Below the pieces are notes generated by a model. It ran no database searches, was not told the origin of the DNA, and was given only the letters and a program-made list of their open reading frames with translations. From Rhodanobacter sp. C05 (GTDB lineage Bacteria; Pseudomonadota; Gammaproteobacteria; Xanthomonadales; Rhodanobacteraceae): a stretch of 64,000 bases of DNA. Positions within the stretch are counted from its first letter, which is position 1; each line of letters starts with the position of its first letter. Of the stretch, positions 8,884-20,606 are shown in pieces. Where the stretch lies: contig NZ_MUNQ01000019.1 of the NCBI RefSeq assembly GCF_002001165.1, positions 1-64,000 on the forward strand. The letters are read 5' to 3'. A program made the position numbers and the translations under genes.

Positions 8884-9879
8884 TTGGGCGCCCACCTTCC
8901 CCGGCTCGCGGTCACTGCCGGCGAGCCGGCGGGCATCGGTGCGGAACTGCTGATCCGTCTGGCCGCCAGTACGCTGGCGGTCGATCTGGTCGCAATCACT
9001 GATCGCACCTTGCTGGAGCGTGCCGCTGCTCGCTGCGGCACCCTGATCGAATTGACCGACGATGACGGCAGCATGCAGACGCAGCGTCGCCCAGGCACGC
9101 TGCGTCTTCACCATATACCGCTGGCGGTTGCCGAGGTACCCGGCCAGCCCGATCCGCGCAACGCCCGTCATGTGCTGGCCACGCTTGCCGAAGCCGCCGA
9201 TGGATGCATGGCCGGGCGCTACGATGCCGTGGTCACCGCACCACTGCAGAAATCCTCGATCAACGAGGCCGGCATCCGCTTCAGCGGGCACACCGAATTC
9301 TTTGCCGAACGCGCGCACGCCGACGTGGTGATGATGCTGGCCAGCCCGGAACTGCGGGTGGCACTGGCGACGACCCATCTGCCGCTGGCGGCGGTATCGG
9401 CAGCCATTACCCGCGAATCGCTGACCCGCACGCTGCGCATCGTGCACGCCGAGCTGCGTCTCAAGTTCGGCATCGCCGAACCACGCGTGGCTGTGCTGGG
9501 TCTCAATCCCCACGCAGGCGAAAGCGGTCATCTCGGTCACGAGGAAATCGACACGCTGATTCCGGTACTGGACACATTGCGCGGCGAAGGCATGCATCTG
9601 CTCGGCCCGCTGCCGGCCGACACCGCGTTCGTGCCGGCGCAACGTCTGCACTACGATGCGGTGCTGGCGATGTACCACGACCAGGCGCTGCCGGTGCTGA
9701 AGAGCGAAGCGTTCGACCGCACCGTCAACCTCACCCTCGGCCTGCCGTTCATCCGCACCTCGGTCGATCACGGTACTGCGCTGGATCTGGCTGGCAGCGG
9801 CAAGGCCGACCCGGCCAGCCTGATGGCAGCAACACGCATGGCCATGGATCTTGTTGCACGCAGGGAGCACGCCGCATGA
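8884..9879 (+). CDS. pdxA: 4-hydroxythreonine-4-phosphate dehydrogenase PdxA
   Basis: A 331-residue NAD-dependent metalloenzyme of pyridoxal-5'-phosphate synthesis (DXP-dependent route). Conserved elements are LAVTAGEPAGIGAE at the N-terminus and metal-binding histidines in GHTEFFAER, NPHAGESGHLGHEE and MYHDQALP. The start has to be the TTG at 8884: the frame is shared with surA, whose TAA at 8875-8877 closes it, and no ATG or GTG lies between that stop and the conserved LAVTAGEP block. The stop overlaps the ATG of rsmA (ATGA). Confidence 0.93.
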   Translation: MGAHLPRLAVTAGEPAGIGAELLIRLAASTLAVDLVAITDRTLLERAAARCGTLIELTDDDGSMQTQRRPGTLRLHHIPLAVAEVPGQPDPRNARHVLATLAEAADGCMAGRYDAVVTAPLQKSSINEAGIRFSGHTEFFAERAHADVVMMLASPELRVALATTHLPLAAVSAAITRESLTRTLRIVHAELRLKFGIAEPRVAVLGLNPHAGESGHLGHEEIDTLIPVLDTLRGEGMHLLGPLPADTAFVPAQRLHYDAVLAMYHDQALPVLKSEAFDRTVNLTLGLPFIRTSVDHGTALDLAGSGKADPASLMAATRMAMDLVARREHAA

Positions 9880-10664
9880 ACGCCCGCCCCAAAAAAAGCT
9901 TTGGCCAGCATTTCCTGCACGACCGGCGCTACATCGATCGCATCGTCAGTGCAGTTGCGCCACGAGCGGAGGATTTCGTGGTCGAGATCGGTCCCGGCGA
10001 AGGTGCGTTGACGCTGCCGCTGCTGGCCGCCGCCGGCAAACTCACCGCGATCGAGCTGGACACCGACCTGATTCCCGGCCTGCAGGCACGCGCTGCCACG
10101 GCGGGTGAGCTGCATATCATCCACGCTGACGTGCTGAAGGTGAACTTCACCGCGATGGCGCACAGTCATGGCGTACCGCGCCTGCGCATCGCCGGCAACC
10201 TGCCTTACTACATCTCCAGTCCGATCCTGTTCCACTGCGTCGAACACGCTGCGGCAATCCAGGATATGCACTTCATGTTGCAGAAGGAAGTGGTCGAGCG
10301 GATGGCCGCCGAGCCGGGCAGCAAGGTGTACGGCCGGTTGTCCGTGATGTTGCAGCTGGCATGCCGGGTCGAACCGCTTTTCGATGTGCCGCCGGAGGCC
10401 TTTCGACCGCCACCGAAGGTGGAGTCCGCCGTGGTGCGGCTGCTGCCGCTGCCGACCGACGAGCTGCATGACGCCCAGCCCGGGCACGTTTATGCGGTGG
10501 TCAAGGCGGCGTTCGGACAGCGGCGCAAGACGCTTGCGAATGCGCTCAGGCAACTGATGGATGGTGATGCCATCCGTCGCGCCGACGTCGACCCCAAGGC
10601 CCGTGCCGAGACGCTTGCCCCAGCTGACTTCGTGCGCCTGGCCAAGGTCTACGGCAGTCTCTGA
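9876..10664 (+). CDS. rsmA: 16S rRNA (adenine1518-N6/adenine1519-N6) dimethyltransferase RsmA/KsgA
   Basis: A 262-residue SAM-dependent enzyme that dimethylates two adjacent adenosines in the 3' terminal hairpin of 16S rRNA late in 30S assembly. The N-terminus KKSFGQHFLHD, the SAM-binding motif VEIGPGEGALT and the catalytic NLPYYISSPIL are diagnostic. The start overlaps the pdxA stop, implying coupled translation. Order surA-pdxA-rsmA-apaG-apaH is as in E. coli. Confidence 0.96.
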   Translation: MNARPKKSFGQHFLHDRRYIDRIVSAVAPRAEDFVVEIGPGEGALTLPLLAAAGKLTAIELDTDLIPGLQARAATAGELHIIHADVLKVNFTAMAHSHGVPRLRIAGNLPYYISSPILFHCVEHAAAIQDMHFMLQKEVVERMAAEPGSKVYGRLSVMLQLACRVEPLFDVPPEAFRPPPKVESAVVRLLPLPTDELHDAQPGHVYAVVKAAFGQRRKTLANALRQLMDGDAIRRADVDPKARAETLAPADFVRLAKVYGSL

Positions 10665-10735
10665 TTTCCGCGCATGCCCGCAGCGGATTGCGGCTGCATC
10701 GCCCCATTCGTGACGGCAGGCCTTACAATCGGTCC

Positions 10736-11119
10736 ATGACTGAAAAACCTTCCTACACGATCGACGTGCAGGTCGAAACCCGCTTCGTTCCCGACCAGTC
10801 GAAGCCCGGTGACAATCGCTACGTTTTCGCCTACACCGTCACCCTGCGCAATGCCGGCGACATGCCGGCGCGCCTGCTCACCCGCCACTGGATGATCACC
10901 GACGCCAACGGCAAGGTGGAGGAAGTGCGTGGCGATGGCGTGGTTGGCGAGCAGCCATGGATGCGTCCCGGCGATGATTACGAGTACACCTCGGGTGCCG
11001 TGCTGGAAACTCCGGTCGGTACCATGGGTGGCAGCTACCAGATGCTGGCCGACGACGGCACGCAGTTCGATGCGCCGATTCCGACCTTCACCCTGTCCAT
11101 CCCGCGTACCCTGCACTGA
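10736..11119 (+). CDS. apaG: ApaG family protein (DUF525)
   Basis: A 127-residue single-domain protein of the ApaG family, an immunoglobulin-like fold of uncertain role linked in enterobacteria to divalent cation tolerance. The body VFAYTVTLRNAGDMPARLLTRHW... and the GVVGEQPWMRPGDDYEYTSG block are characteristic. ATG 10736 is chosen over the upstream in-frame ATG at 10688 because family similarity starts just after it. The TACAAT just upstream could be a -10 box, so an internal promoter for apaG-apaH is possible. Confidence 0.93.
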   Translation: MTEKPSYTIDVQVETRFVPDQSKPGDNRYVFAYTVTLRNAGDMPARLLTRHWMITDANGKVEEVRGDGVVGEQPWMRPGDDYEYTSGAVLETPVGTMGGSYQMLADDGTQFDAPIPTFTLSIPRTLH

Positions 11120-11133
11120 TGGCCCTGCTCTAG

Positions 11134-11985
11134 ATGGCCACCTATGCGATCGGCGACGTGCAGGGCTGCTATCCCGAACTGCAACGCCTGCTGGACAAGC
11201 TGCGTTTTGATACGGCACAGGATCAACTGTGGTTTTGCGGCGACCTGGTCAATCGAGGCGGCCAATCGCTGGAAACGCTGCGGCTGATCCACGGCCTGCG
11301 CGAGCACAGCGTGGTCACGCTCGGCAACCATGACCTGAGCCTGCTCGCGATCGCTCAACGACGCCAGGATGCCCAGGCGCGGGTGAACCCCGAGCTGCGT
11401 GAAGTGCTGTTTGCCGAGGACGCACCGGTACTGTTCGAATGGCTGCGTTCGCAGAAACTGCTGCACCACGACGAACAGCTCAACTGGACGATGGTGCATG
11501 CGGGCTTGGCACCGATGTGGACACTGCGTCAAGCCCAGCGCTCCGCCCAGGATGTCGAGCGCGAGCTCTCCAGTCCGCGGCATCCGCGCCTGCTGCGCAA
11601 CCTGTTCGGCAACCGTCCGGCAGTCTGGTCAAGCCGCCTGCAAGGCCTGGAGCGCCAGCGCGCGACGATCAACACGATGACCCGGATGCGCTACTGCGAC
11701 GTCAATGGCCGTATCGATTTCGAGGCCAAGGACATTCCCGGTACACAGAAGCCTGGCCTCTACCCGTGGTACGAAGTGCCTGGCATGCGTCGTCGCGATA
11801 CCCGCATCGTGTGCGGGCACTGGTCGGCACTCGGCCGTTTCGCGGGGCTCGGCGTGCACGCGATCGACACCGGCTGCGTGTGGGGTGGTCAGCTCACCGC
11901 GCTGCGCCTGGATGGCGAGGAGCCGCAGTACATCGCGGTCAACGCCGAACCGCATCGCAAACGACCGCCGGGCGTCGAGGACTGA
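11134..11985 (+). CDS. apaH: symmetrical bis(5'-nucleosyl)-tetraphosphatase ApaH
   Basis: A 283-residue metallophosphatase that splits Ap4A into two ADP and, in E. coli, also removes Np4 caps from RNA. The calcineurin-like metal motifs are present: GDVQGC near residue 7, GDLVNRG and GNHD, with later HAGL and GHWSALG histidine motifs. It starts 14 bp after apaG and is the last gene before a strong terminator. Confidence 0.95.
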   Translation: MATYAIGDVQGCYPELQRLLDKLRFDTAQDQLWFCGDLVNRGGQSLETLRLIHGLREHSVVTLGNHDLSLLAIAQRRQDAQARVNPELREVLFAEDAPVLFEWLRSQKLLHHDEQLNWTMVHAGLAPMWTLRQAQRSAQDVERELSSPRHPRLLRNLFGNRPAVWSSRLQGLERQRATINTMTRMRYCDVNGRIDFEAKDIPGTQKPGLYPWYEVPGMRRRDTRIVCGHWSALGRFAGLGVHAIDTGCVWGGQLTALRLDGEEPQYIAVNAEPHRKRPPGVED

Positions 11986-11990
11986 TCCGT

Positions 11991-12032
11991 CACCCAGGAA
12001 AAACCCCGCCGCGGCGGGGTTTTTCCTGGGTG
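11991..12032. terminator. bidirectional terminator between apaH and secA
   Basis: A perfect 42-nt palindrome. The arm CACCCAGGAAAAACCCCGCC (11991-12010) and one further base pair with the complementary right arm 12012-12032, so A5 on one side becomes T5 on the other inside the stem. It lies between the convergent stops of apaH and secA and can end transcription from both sides. Confidence 0.85.
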
Positions 12033-12042
12033 TCACGCCGAC

Positions 12043-14769
<2,727 letters not shown>

Positions 14770-15001
14770 CGATCTTCCGGATAGGGAAACAGGTTACCCG
14801 CTGCGGTCACGGGCCAATCGGGCATCTTACTACATGCCTACTACGGCCGGCCCACTTCGACCGGCCTACTAACGAGAGACTTGCCGCGGCATGGCCACCG
14901 TGACACGGGCCATCCGGAGCCACACAGCCGCCAATCCAAGCGGGATGATGAATGGCGCCAGCCGCAGCAGGATTCAAGGGAGGCGCAGCGGGCTCTTCGC
15001 C

Positions 15002-15931
15002 TTAGCGGTGATTACGCACAAAGGCCAGCGGATTGACCACGCGACCTCCATACCAGACCTCGAAATGCACATGCGAGCCAGTCGAACGCCCGGTGGAGCC
15101 GGCCTGGGCAATCACATCACCGACCTGCACATGCTGGCCAGGATGCACGTCCAGCGCACTGTTGTGCGCATAGCGTGTCATGTAGCCATTGCCATGATCG
15201 ATCTCGACCACGTTGCCATATCCACTGCGCACACCGGCAAAGGTCACCATGCCCTCGGCCACGGCATGCACAGGCGTGCCGAACGGGGTCGAGATGTCGA
15301 TACCGGTATGGCGCGCAGAATGGCCGTCGAACGGATCGGGGCGCGCGCCGAAATAGGACGAGATATAACCTGGCACCGGCATCCCGGTCGGCTTCAGGTT
15401 CGACTCGATGCGTGCATCCAGCAACAAGCTCTGCAGGGCCGACAGCTGCGCCTGCTGGATGTCCAGCTGACTGGCCAGCTGGTTGATGCTGCTGTCGAGC
15501 GCCGGCGGCAATGCATAGGCGCTGCCACCGACATCCTCGACACCGCCAATCGCGGGGGACTGGTCGAAATTGAACTCGCCATCGTCGAGCTTGCCGACCT
15601 GCACCAGACGCTCACCGAGTGCATTCAATCGGGTCGACTGCGCCTGCAGCTGACCCAGCTTGACCGCCAAGGCATCCAGTCCGCGCTGCGCATCCTCGCG
15701 CACTCCGCCCAACTGTGCGTGCTGCTGCTTGATCTGCTGCTGGAGCTCCCGGATTTCCGCCAGCGCCCGATCGCGCGGGCTGGCGACCGTCAAGGCCAGC
15801 ACGACGCCGATACTTACGCAGCCGAGCACCGCCACGGCCAGCGCCGAAAACAGTTTCCAGCGCAGGCGCCGGTCAGCCAGATCAAGGGTTTTCGGCAATT
15901 TCCTGGCGTGTGATACGAGTATGATTTGCAT
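15002..15931 (-). CDS. M23 family membrane-anchored peptidoglycan peptidase
   Basis: A 309-residue protein with a short cytoplasmic N-terminus, one membrane segment (roughly residues 29-50), a coiled-coil region (EIRELQQQIKQQHAQLGGV and following) and a C-terminal LytM/M23 domain. Zinc ligands appear intact: HTGIDIS and HVHFEVW, with DHGNGYMTRYAH between, so it is probably an active endopeptidase cutting peptidoglycan cross-links. ATG 15931 has GGAAAG upstream; the ATG at 15967 would overlap the divergent dciA start. It sits between secA and dciA, an arrangement I recall from other gammaproteobacteria. Confidence 0.88.
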   Translation of the reverse strand: MQIILVSHARKLPKTLDLADRRLRWKLFSALAVAVLGCVSIGVVLALTVASPRDRALAEIRELQQQIKQQHAQLGGVREDAQRGLDALAVKLGQLQAQSTRLNALGERLVQVGKLDDGEFNFDQSPAIGGVEDVGGSAYALPPALDSSINQLASQLDIQQAQLSALQSLLLDARIESNLKPTGMPVPGYISSYFGARPDPFDGHSARHTGIDISTPFGTPVHAVAEGMVTFAGVRSGYGNVVEIDHGNGYMTRYAHNSALDVHPGQHVQVGDVIAQAGSTGRSTGSHVHFEVWYGGRVVNPLAFVRNHR

Positions 15932-15958
15932 GTCTTTCCAACATCGAATTCCGGCACC

Positions 15959-16441
15959 ATGCAGCACGCCGCTCCAGTTCTTTCCCGCCGCACCGGCAAC
16001 GGACCGAAATCCCTTGCTGAATGTGGCTCCTTCGCGACACTGGCCAAAAGGGCCGGCGCGCTGGAAGCGCTGGATCGTGCACTGCGCCAGACGTTGCCAT
16101 CGCCGTTGCGCGAGCAGGTGAGATTCGCCGACCTGCGCAACGACCGCCTCGTCTTTCTGGCGTCTTCACCGGCCTGGGCATCGCGCCTGCGTTTGATGCA
16201 AACACAGATCCTTGCCACCGCACGCGCCATTGGCACCTGCGCCAGTTCAGTCACCGTGAAAGTGGCCCCCCAACCACCGGTCACAACGGAGCCGGATCGG
16301 TCGAAACCGCTTTCGCCTGCCGCAGCCACCCATCTTCGGGCCGCCGCGGCGTCAATTTCAGACCCCGAATTGCGGGTACTGTTCCTTGAGTTGGCGTCCC
16401 TCGCCGAAACCGCTGATTCCGGGGCCGATGGGGCGACCTGA
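15959..16441 (+). CDS. dciA: DUF721 protein, likely DciA replicative helicase loader
   Basis: A 160-residue DUF721 protein. DciA is the ancestral loader of DnaB helicase in bacteria lacking DnaC/DnaI; the Pseudomonas aeruginosa example is encoded in the same secA-lpxC neighbourhood. The conserved stretch LPSPLREQVRFADLRNDRLV with SSPAWASRLRLMQTQIL after it carries the DUF721 signature (W in SPAWASRLR). The C-terminal third (SDPELRVLFLELAS) looks helical and variable. ATG 15959 is 27 nt from the start of the divergent M23 gene, so the two promoters must overlap the opposite gene or the starts lie further in. Confidence 0.82.
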   Translation: MQHAAPVLSRRTGNGPKSLAECGSFATLAKRAGALEALDRALRQTLPSPLREQVRFADLRNDRLVFLASSPAWASRLRLMQTQILATARAIGTCASSVTVKVAPQPPVTTEPDRSKPLSPAAATHLRAAAASISDPELRVLFLELASLAETADSGADGAT

Positions 16442-16538
16442 GCCCCTGGCATCGTCTTGCTTGCCGCACATGGTCAGGCCGAAACCTGCCACGCGTAGAT
16501 CATGAAGCTTGGGTTTATACCACGCACTCTCGCCCGCG

Positions 16539-16560
16539 GACAGCGTCGAGCGCTGTCTTT
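16539..16560 (+). terminator. candidate dciA terminator hairpin
   Basis: GACAGCG-TCGAG-CGCTGTC followed by TTT. The stem is 7 bp with only a short T-run, so a weak terminator downstream of dciA is the simplest reading. Confidence 0.4.
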
Positions 16561-16603
16561 ACATGAAACTGAATCGCTTACCGGCAACCGGGTTCACAAA
16601 AGT

Positions 16604-16635
16604 GAAACGGCCGTGTCGCAAGACACGGCCGTTTC
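16604..16635. terminator. bidirectional terminator between dciA and lpxC
   Basis: A 14-bp perfect stem GAAACGGCCGTGTC / GACACGGCCGTTTC with loop GCAA. It lies between the convergent 3' ends of dciA (plus) and lpxC (minus). GTTTCGTTT on the plus side and CACTTTTGTG on the minus side supply modest T-runs. Confidence 0.75.
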
Positions 16636-16668
16636 GTTTGGAACTTGCGCCTGAAGCTTGCGGCAGGG

Positions 16669-17583
16669 TCAGACTGCCTGGGCAGGATGCGCGTAGGAGA
16701 TCGGCGATGTGGCCGGATCGTCCTGATAGCTGACCTCTTCCCATGCCGTGGCATCGGCCATCAGCGTGCGCAGCAACTTGTTGTTGAGCTCGTGACCGGA
16801 CTTGTGCGCGTGATAGGCGCCGATCAGGCTGTGACCGAGCAGGTACAGATCACCGATCGCATCGAGGATCTTGTGCTTGACGAATTCGTCTTCGTAACGG
16901 AGGCCGTCCTCGTTCAGCACGCGGTAGTCATCCAGCACCACGGCGTTGTCCATCGAGCCGCCCAGCGCGAGGTTGTGTTCGCGCAGCATCTCGATGTCGC
17001 GCATGAAGCCGAACGTGCGGGCCCGACTCACTTCCTTGACAAAGGAAGTGGTGGAGAAATCGATCTCGGCGCGCGAGGTGCGCTTGCTGATGATCGGGTG
17101 ATTGAAGTCGATCGAGAAGCCGACCTTGAAACCCTCGAACGGCTCGAAGCTGGCCCATTTGTCGCCTTCCTGCACCTTCACCGGCTTGCGGATGCGGATG
17201 AAGCGCTTGGCGACGTTTTGTTCTTCAATACCGGCGGATTGCAGCAGGAACACGAACGGACCGGCACTGCCATCCATGATCGGCACTTCCGGTGCCGACA
17301 GATCCACGTACGCATTGTCGATGCCCAGGCCCGCCATCGCCGAGAGCAGATGCTCGACTGTGGAAACACGCGCATCGCCATTCACCAGCGTGGTCGACAA
17401 TCGCGTGTCACCGACGTTGTCCTGACGCGCGCGAATGTCCACCGGCGGACTGAGGTCGGTGCGACGAAACACGATGCCAGTGTTGGGTGCTGCCGGTCGC
17501 AGCGTCATGTACACCTTGTCACCGGTGTGCAACCCAACGCCGGTGGCCCGGATGATGTTTTTGAGCGTACGCTGCTTGATCAT
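16669..17583 (-). CDS. lpxC: UDP-3-O-acyl-N-acetylglucosamine deacetylase LpxC
   Basis: A 304-residue zinc deacetylase, the committed step of lipid A synthesis. Diagnostic elements: [20 protein letters not shown] near the N-terminus, [19 protein letters not shown] (zinc His), the [14 protein letters not shown] block (His and Asp), and [15 protein letters not shown]. The start is the ATG at 17583 (MIKQRTLKN); the upstream in-frame ATG at 17658 adds a non-conserved leader and lies before a good promoter. Separated from ftsZ by 459 bp, so it is likely transcribed from its own promoter as well as by read-through from ftsZ. Confidence 0.96.
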   Translation of the reverse strand: MIKQRTLKNIIRATGVGLHTGDKVYMTLRPAAPNTGIVFRRTDLSPPVDIRARQDNVGDTRLSTTLVNGDARVSTVEHLLSAMAGLGIDNAYVDLSAPEVPIMDGSAGPFVFLLQSAGIEEQNVAKRFIRIRKPVKVQEGDKWASFEPFEGFKVGFSIDFNHPIISKRTSRAEIDFSTTSFVKEVSRARTFGFMRDIEMLREHNLALGGSMDNAVVLDDYRVLNEDGLRYEDEFVKHKILDAIGDLYLLGHSLIGAYHAHKSGHELNNKLLRTLMADATAWEEVSYQDDPATSPISYAHPAQAV

Positions 17584-17624
17584 TGTTGTTGGTACCCGTG
17601 GAGGCAGCAGCCAATCGGAGACGG

Positions 17625-17652
17625 ATGCTAACACAGTTTTAACCTGTGGCAA
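17625..17652 (-). promoter_or_regulatory. sigma-70-type promoter for lpxC
   Basis: On the minus strand TTGCCA (17652-17647, 5/6 match to the -35 consensus) is followed after 16 bp by TAGCAT (17630-17625, 4/6 match to -10). Transcription would begin about 35 nt before the lpxC ATG. Confidence 0.6.
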
Positions 17653-18042
17653 AAGCAAACCGCACCGTACAGTCTGATTAAGTCTTCATATAACTTTCAT
17701 GCCTGGTGAACGTTGACTTTCAGGCCTGTTTCTTCCGCCATCCCGCGGATCGACACGACGCCCCGTGCCAGGGACGGGAGTCCGGCACGGGGCGTCGAAC
17801 CAGCCGACACGGGCAACCCGAGCGACTGGTCATGCGTCATCCCTACGCACAGTCTTGCTGCCTTTACCTAAGAACAGCGATCCGATGGCCATCAACCCAC
17901 ACCTGCAATCCAGGCCGGAACCTGACCCTGGATAACGTCACCCCCAACTGCGAACAGCCGACACGGACACGTTGGTGAACTGACAGGCACAACGGACGTT
18001 CGTTCAATTTTTTCGCATCTCCTTAACCTGGACGATTCGACC
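17653..18042. other. ftsZ-lpxC intergenic region with long stem-loop
   Basis: No gene is supported here. The main structure is a 13-bp perfect stem GACGCCCCGTGCC (17757-17769) / GGCACGGGGCGTC (17784-17796) with a 14-nt loop. In minus-strand RNA it lies downstream of ftsZ, without a T-run, so it could mark a processed or attenuated 3' end of the division operon transcript rather than a classical terminator. Confidence 0.5.
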
Positions 18043-19233
18043 TCAGTCGGCCTGACGCCGCAAAAACGCAGGAATATCCAGGTAATCGAAGCCCGGATCG
18101 GCATTCTTGGCCGGTGCCGCGGATTCCGCACGACTGGAGCCGTTGATCATCATCTCCGGACTCGCGTAGTCGACCACTTCGTTGCCGGTGCCGGTACGCA
18201 GCACTACAGGACGCGGGCGCATCTGCATCTGCTGTGTCTCGACCATGCGCATGGGCGGCTGCTGACGCGAGGCGGCGGCACGGTTGAGGCCGGTGGCCAC
18301 CACGGTGACGCGCACGTCGTCCTTCATTTCCGGGTCGAGCGAGGTGCCGATCACCACGGTAGCGTCTTCGCTGGCGAAGTCATGAATGATACGACCGATT
18401 TCGTCGAATTCACGCATGGTCAGGTTCGGACCGGCAGTGACGTTGACCAGGATGCCGCAGGCACCGTTGAGGTTGACGTCTTCCAGCAGCGGATTCTTGA
18501 TCGCCGCTTCGGCCGCCGCCTGGGCGCGGTCGTCGCCACGGGCGGTGCCCGAGCCCATCATCGCCAGGCCCATCTCCGACATCACGGTGCGCACGTCGGC
18601 AAAGTCGACGTTGATCAGGCCCGGGGCGGTGATCAGGTCGGCGATACCCTGCACGGCGCCCTGCAGCACGTCGTTGGCAGCCTTGAACGCATTCAGCAGG
18701 GTGACATCGCGGCCGAGCACGCTGAGCAGCTTCTCGTTCGGCACCGTGATCAGCGAATCGACGTGCTGCGACAGGTCCTCGATGCCCTTGAGGGCGACCT
18801 GCATGCGCCGGCGACCCTCGAACGGGAACGGCTTGGTGACCACCGCCACGGTAAGGATGCCCTTTTCCTTGGCCAGCTGCGCCACCACCGGCGCCGCGCC
18901 GGTACCGGTGCCACCGCCCATGCCGGCAGTGATGAACACCATGTCGGCGCCTTCGAGCATCGCCTCGATGCGTTCACGATCTTCCAGCGCCGCCTGACGG
19001 CCCACTTCCGGGTTGGCGCCGGCGCCGAGACCCTTGGTCACGTTGCCGCCCAACTGCAGGTGGGTGCGCGAGCTGCAGCTGGTCATCGCCTGGGCATCGG
19101 TATTGGCGACGATGAATTCGACGCCTTCGATGTTGGAGTTGAGCATGTGCGCCACGGCATTGCCGCCGCCACCGCCCACGCCGATCACTTTAATCACTGC
19201 ATTGGGTGCGAGTTTATCAATAAGTTCAAACAT
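18043..19233 (-). CDS. ftsZ: cell division protein FtsZ
   Basis: A 396-residue tubulin-like GTPase that forms the Z-ring. GVGGGGGNAV opens the nucleotide-binding domain and GGGTGTGAAPV is the tubulin signature. The conserved C-terminal peptide DYLDIPAFLRRQAD that binds FtsA and ZipA is present, after a short variable linker with a Met/Gln-rich patch (MRMVETQQMQMRPRP). A strong ribosome site GGAGGA precedes the ATG. Last division gene before lpxC; 130 bp separate it from ftsA, enough for an extra promoter. Confidence 0.97.
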   Translation of the reverse strand: MFELIDKLAPNAVIKVIGVGGGGGNAVAHMLNSNIEGVEFIVANTDAQAMTSCSSRTHLQLGGNVTKGLGAGANPEVGRQAALEDRERIEAMLEGADMVFITAGMGGGTGTGAAPVVAQLAKEKGILTVAVVTKPFPFEGRRRMQVALKGIEDLSQHVDSLITVPNEKLLSVLGRDVTLLNAFKAANDVLQGAVQGIADLITAPGLINVDFADVRTVMSEMGLAMMGSGTARGDDRAQAAAEAAIKNPLLEDVNLNGACGILVNVTAGPNLTMREFDEIGRIIHDFASEDATVVIGTSLDPEMKDDVRVTVVATGLNRAAASRQQPPMRMVETQQMQMRPRPVVLRTGTGNEVVDYASPEMMINGSSRAESAAPAKNADPGFDYLDIPAFLRRQAD

Positions 19234-19363
19234 TTCCCGTCCTCCGTAGAGTTGTTGTCGTTGTAACCAGGGATCGCGACTCCTGTCGGTCCTTGGTGGT
19301 GGGCGGATATCCTTCCGCCCGGAGCGACGCTTCGTGCGTCACCCAAAAATCAAAAACCGACCA

Positions 19364-20596
19364 TCAGAAATTCTTGGTGAGCCAGCCCCGCAACTTGCCG
19401 ACCAGACCGCCGACGCTGCCGCCGACCGGACCGCTTGCGCGCATGCCGCCAGCGCGTGCGCCGTGCAACAACAGGCCGACACCGGTGGCATGCAGCGGAC
19501 TGGAGACAACCTCGCCGAGACCCTCGATCTGCTGCGGCACGCCGATGCGCACCATCTTGTGGAAGATCTCCTCGGCCAGCTCCAGCGCGCCTTCCATCTT
19601 CGAAGCGCCGCCGGTCAGCACCACGCCCGCCGCGACCAGACTTTCGTAGCCGGACCGACGCAGCTGGTCCTGCACCATCTCGAAGATTTCCTCGTAGCGC
19701 GCCTGCACGCTCTGCGCGAGCGACTGCCGCGCGAGCCGGCGCGGTGGGCGATCGCCGACGCTGGGCACCTGGATGGTTTCTTCGGCATGTGCCAGCCCGG
19801 TCTGCGCGCAGGCGTACTTGATCTTGATTTCCTCGGCATGCGCAGTCGGCGTGTGCACGCCGTACGCGATGTCGCTGGTGACCTGGTCGCCACCGACCGG
19901 CAATGAGGCGGTGTAGCGGATCGAACCCTGGGTGTAGATCGCGATGTCGGTGGTGCCGGCGCCGATGTCGACCAGGCACACACCCAGCTCGCGCTCGTCG
20001 TCGGTCAGCACGGCCTTGGCGCTGGCCAAGGCCGATGGCACCAGTTCGTCCACCGACAGCCCGCAGCGCTGGATGCATTTGGTGATGTTCTGCACCGCCG
20101 CGGCCGCACCGGTGACCAGATGCACGTTCGCCTCCAGCCGCACACCGCTCATGCCGACCGGCGAGCGGATGCCGTCCTGACCATCGATGCGGTATTCCTG
20201 CGACTCCTTGTAGAGCACCTTGCGGTCGGCCGGGATCGCCACCGCACTGGCTGCTTCCAGCACCTGCTCCAGATCGCCCGCGGTCACCTCACGGTCGCGG
20301 ATCGCCGCGTTGCCGTGCGAGTTGCGGGTTTCCAGATGGCTGCCGGAGATCGACGCATACACCGAGCGGATGTCGCAGCCAGCCATCAGCTCGGCCTCTT
20401 CCACGGCCCGCTGGATCGAGTGCACGGTCGATTCGATGTCGACTACCGAGCCGCGCTTCATGCCGCGCGATACATGGGTACCGATGCCGATCACGGTGAT
20501 CGGCTCGCCCGGTTCGTACTCGCCGACGATCGCCACCACCTTCGAGGTGCCGATATCGAGGCCGACCACCAATTGCTTGTCGTTGCGTGGCTTCAT
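19364..20596 (-). CDS. ftsA: cell division protein FtsA
   Basis: A 410-residue actin-like ATPase that tethers FtsZ to the membrane. GLDIGTSKVVAIVGE is the phosphate-1 motif and VDIGAGTTDIAIY the phosphate-2 motif, with GGASKMEGALELAEEIF further on. The C-terminus ends in an amphipathic membrane-targeting stretch (GKLRGWLTKNF). ATG 20596 is used because conserved sequence starts immediately; the frame is open upstream over ftsQ without coding sense. Gap to ftsQ is 10 nt. Confidence 0.96.
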   Translation of the reverse strand: MKPRNDKQLVVGLDIGTSKVVAIVGEYEPGEPITVIGIGTHVSRGMKRGSVVDIESTVHSIQRAVEEAELMAGCDIRSVYASISGSHLETRNSHGNAAIRDREVTAGDLEQVLEAASAVAIPADRKVLYKESQEYRIDGQDGIRSPVGMSGVRLEANVHLVTGAAAAVQNITKCIQRCGLSVDELVPSALASAKAVLTDDERELGVCLVDIGAGTTDIAIYTQGSIRYTASLPVGGDQVTSDIAYGVHTPTAHAEEIKIKYACAQTGLAHAEETIQVPSVGDRPPRRLARQSLAQSVQARYEEIFEMVQDQLRRSGYESLVAAGVVLTGGASKMEGALELAEEIFHKMVRIGVPQQIEGLGEVVSSPLHATGVGLLLHGARAGGMRASGPVGGSVGGLVGKLRGWLTKNF

Positions 20597-20606
20597 AGTG
20601 AGATAG

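Noticed and set aside
14869-14980. Short minus-strand frame between the M23 gene and secA encoding a hydrophobic stretch (LLRLAPFIIPLGLAAVWLR...).
   Set aside because: It looks like a membrane segment, but a TGA closes the frame just before it and there is no ATG, GTG or ribosome site at its head; at best a remnant of a small membrane protein gene.
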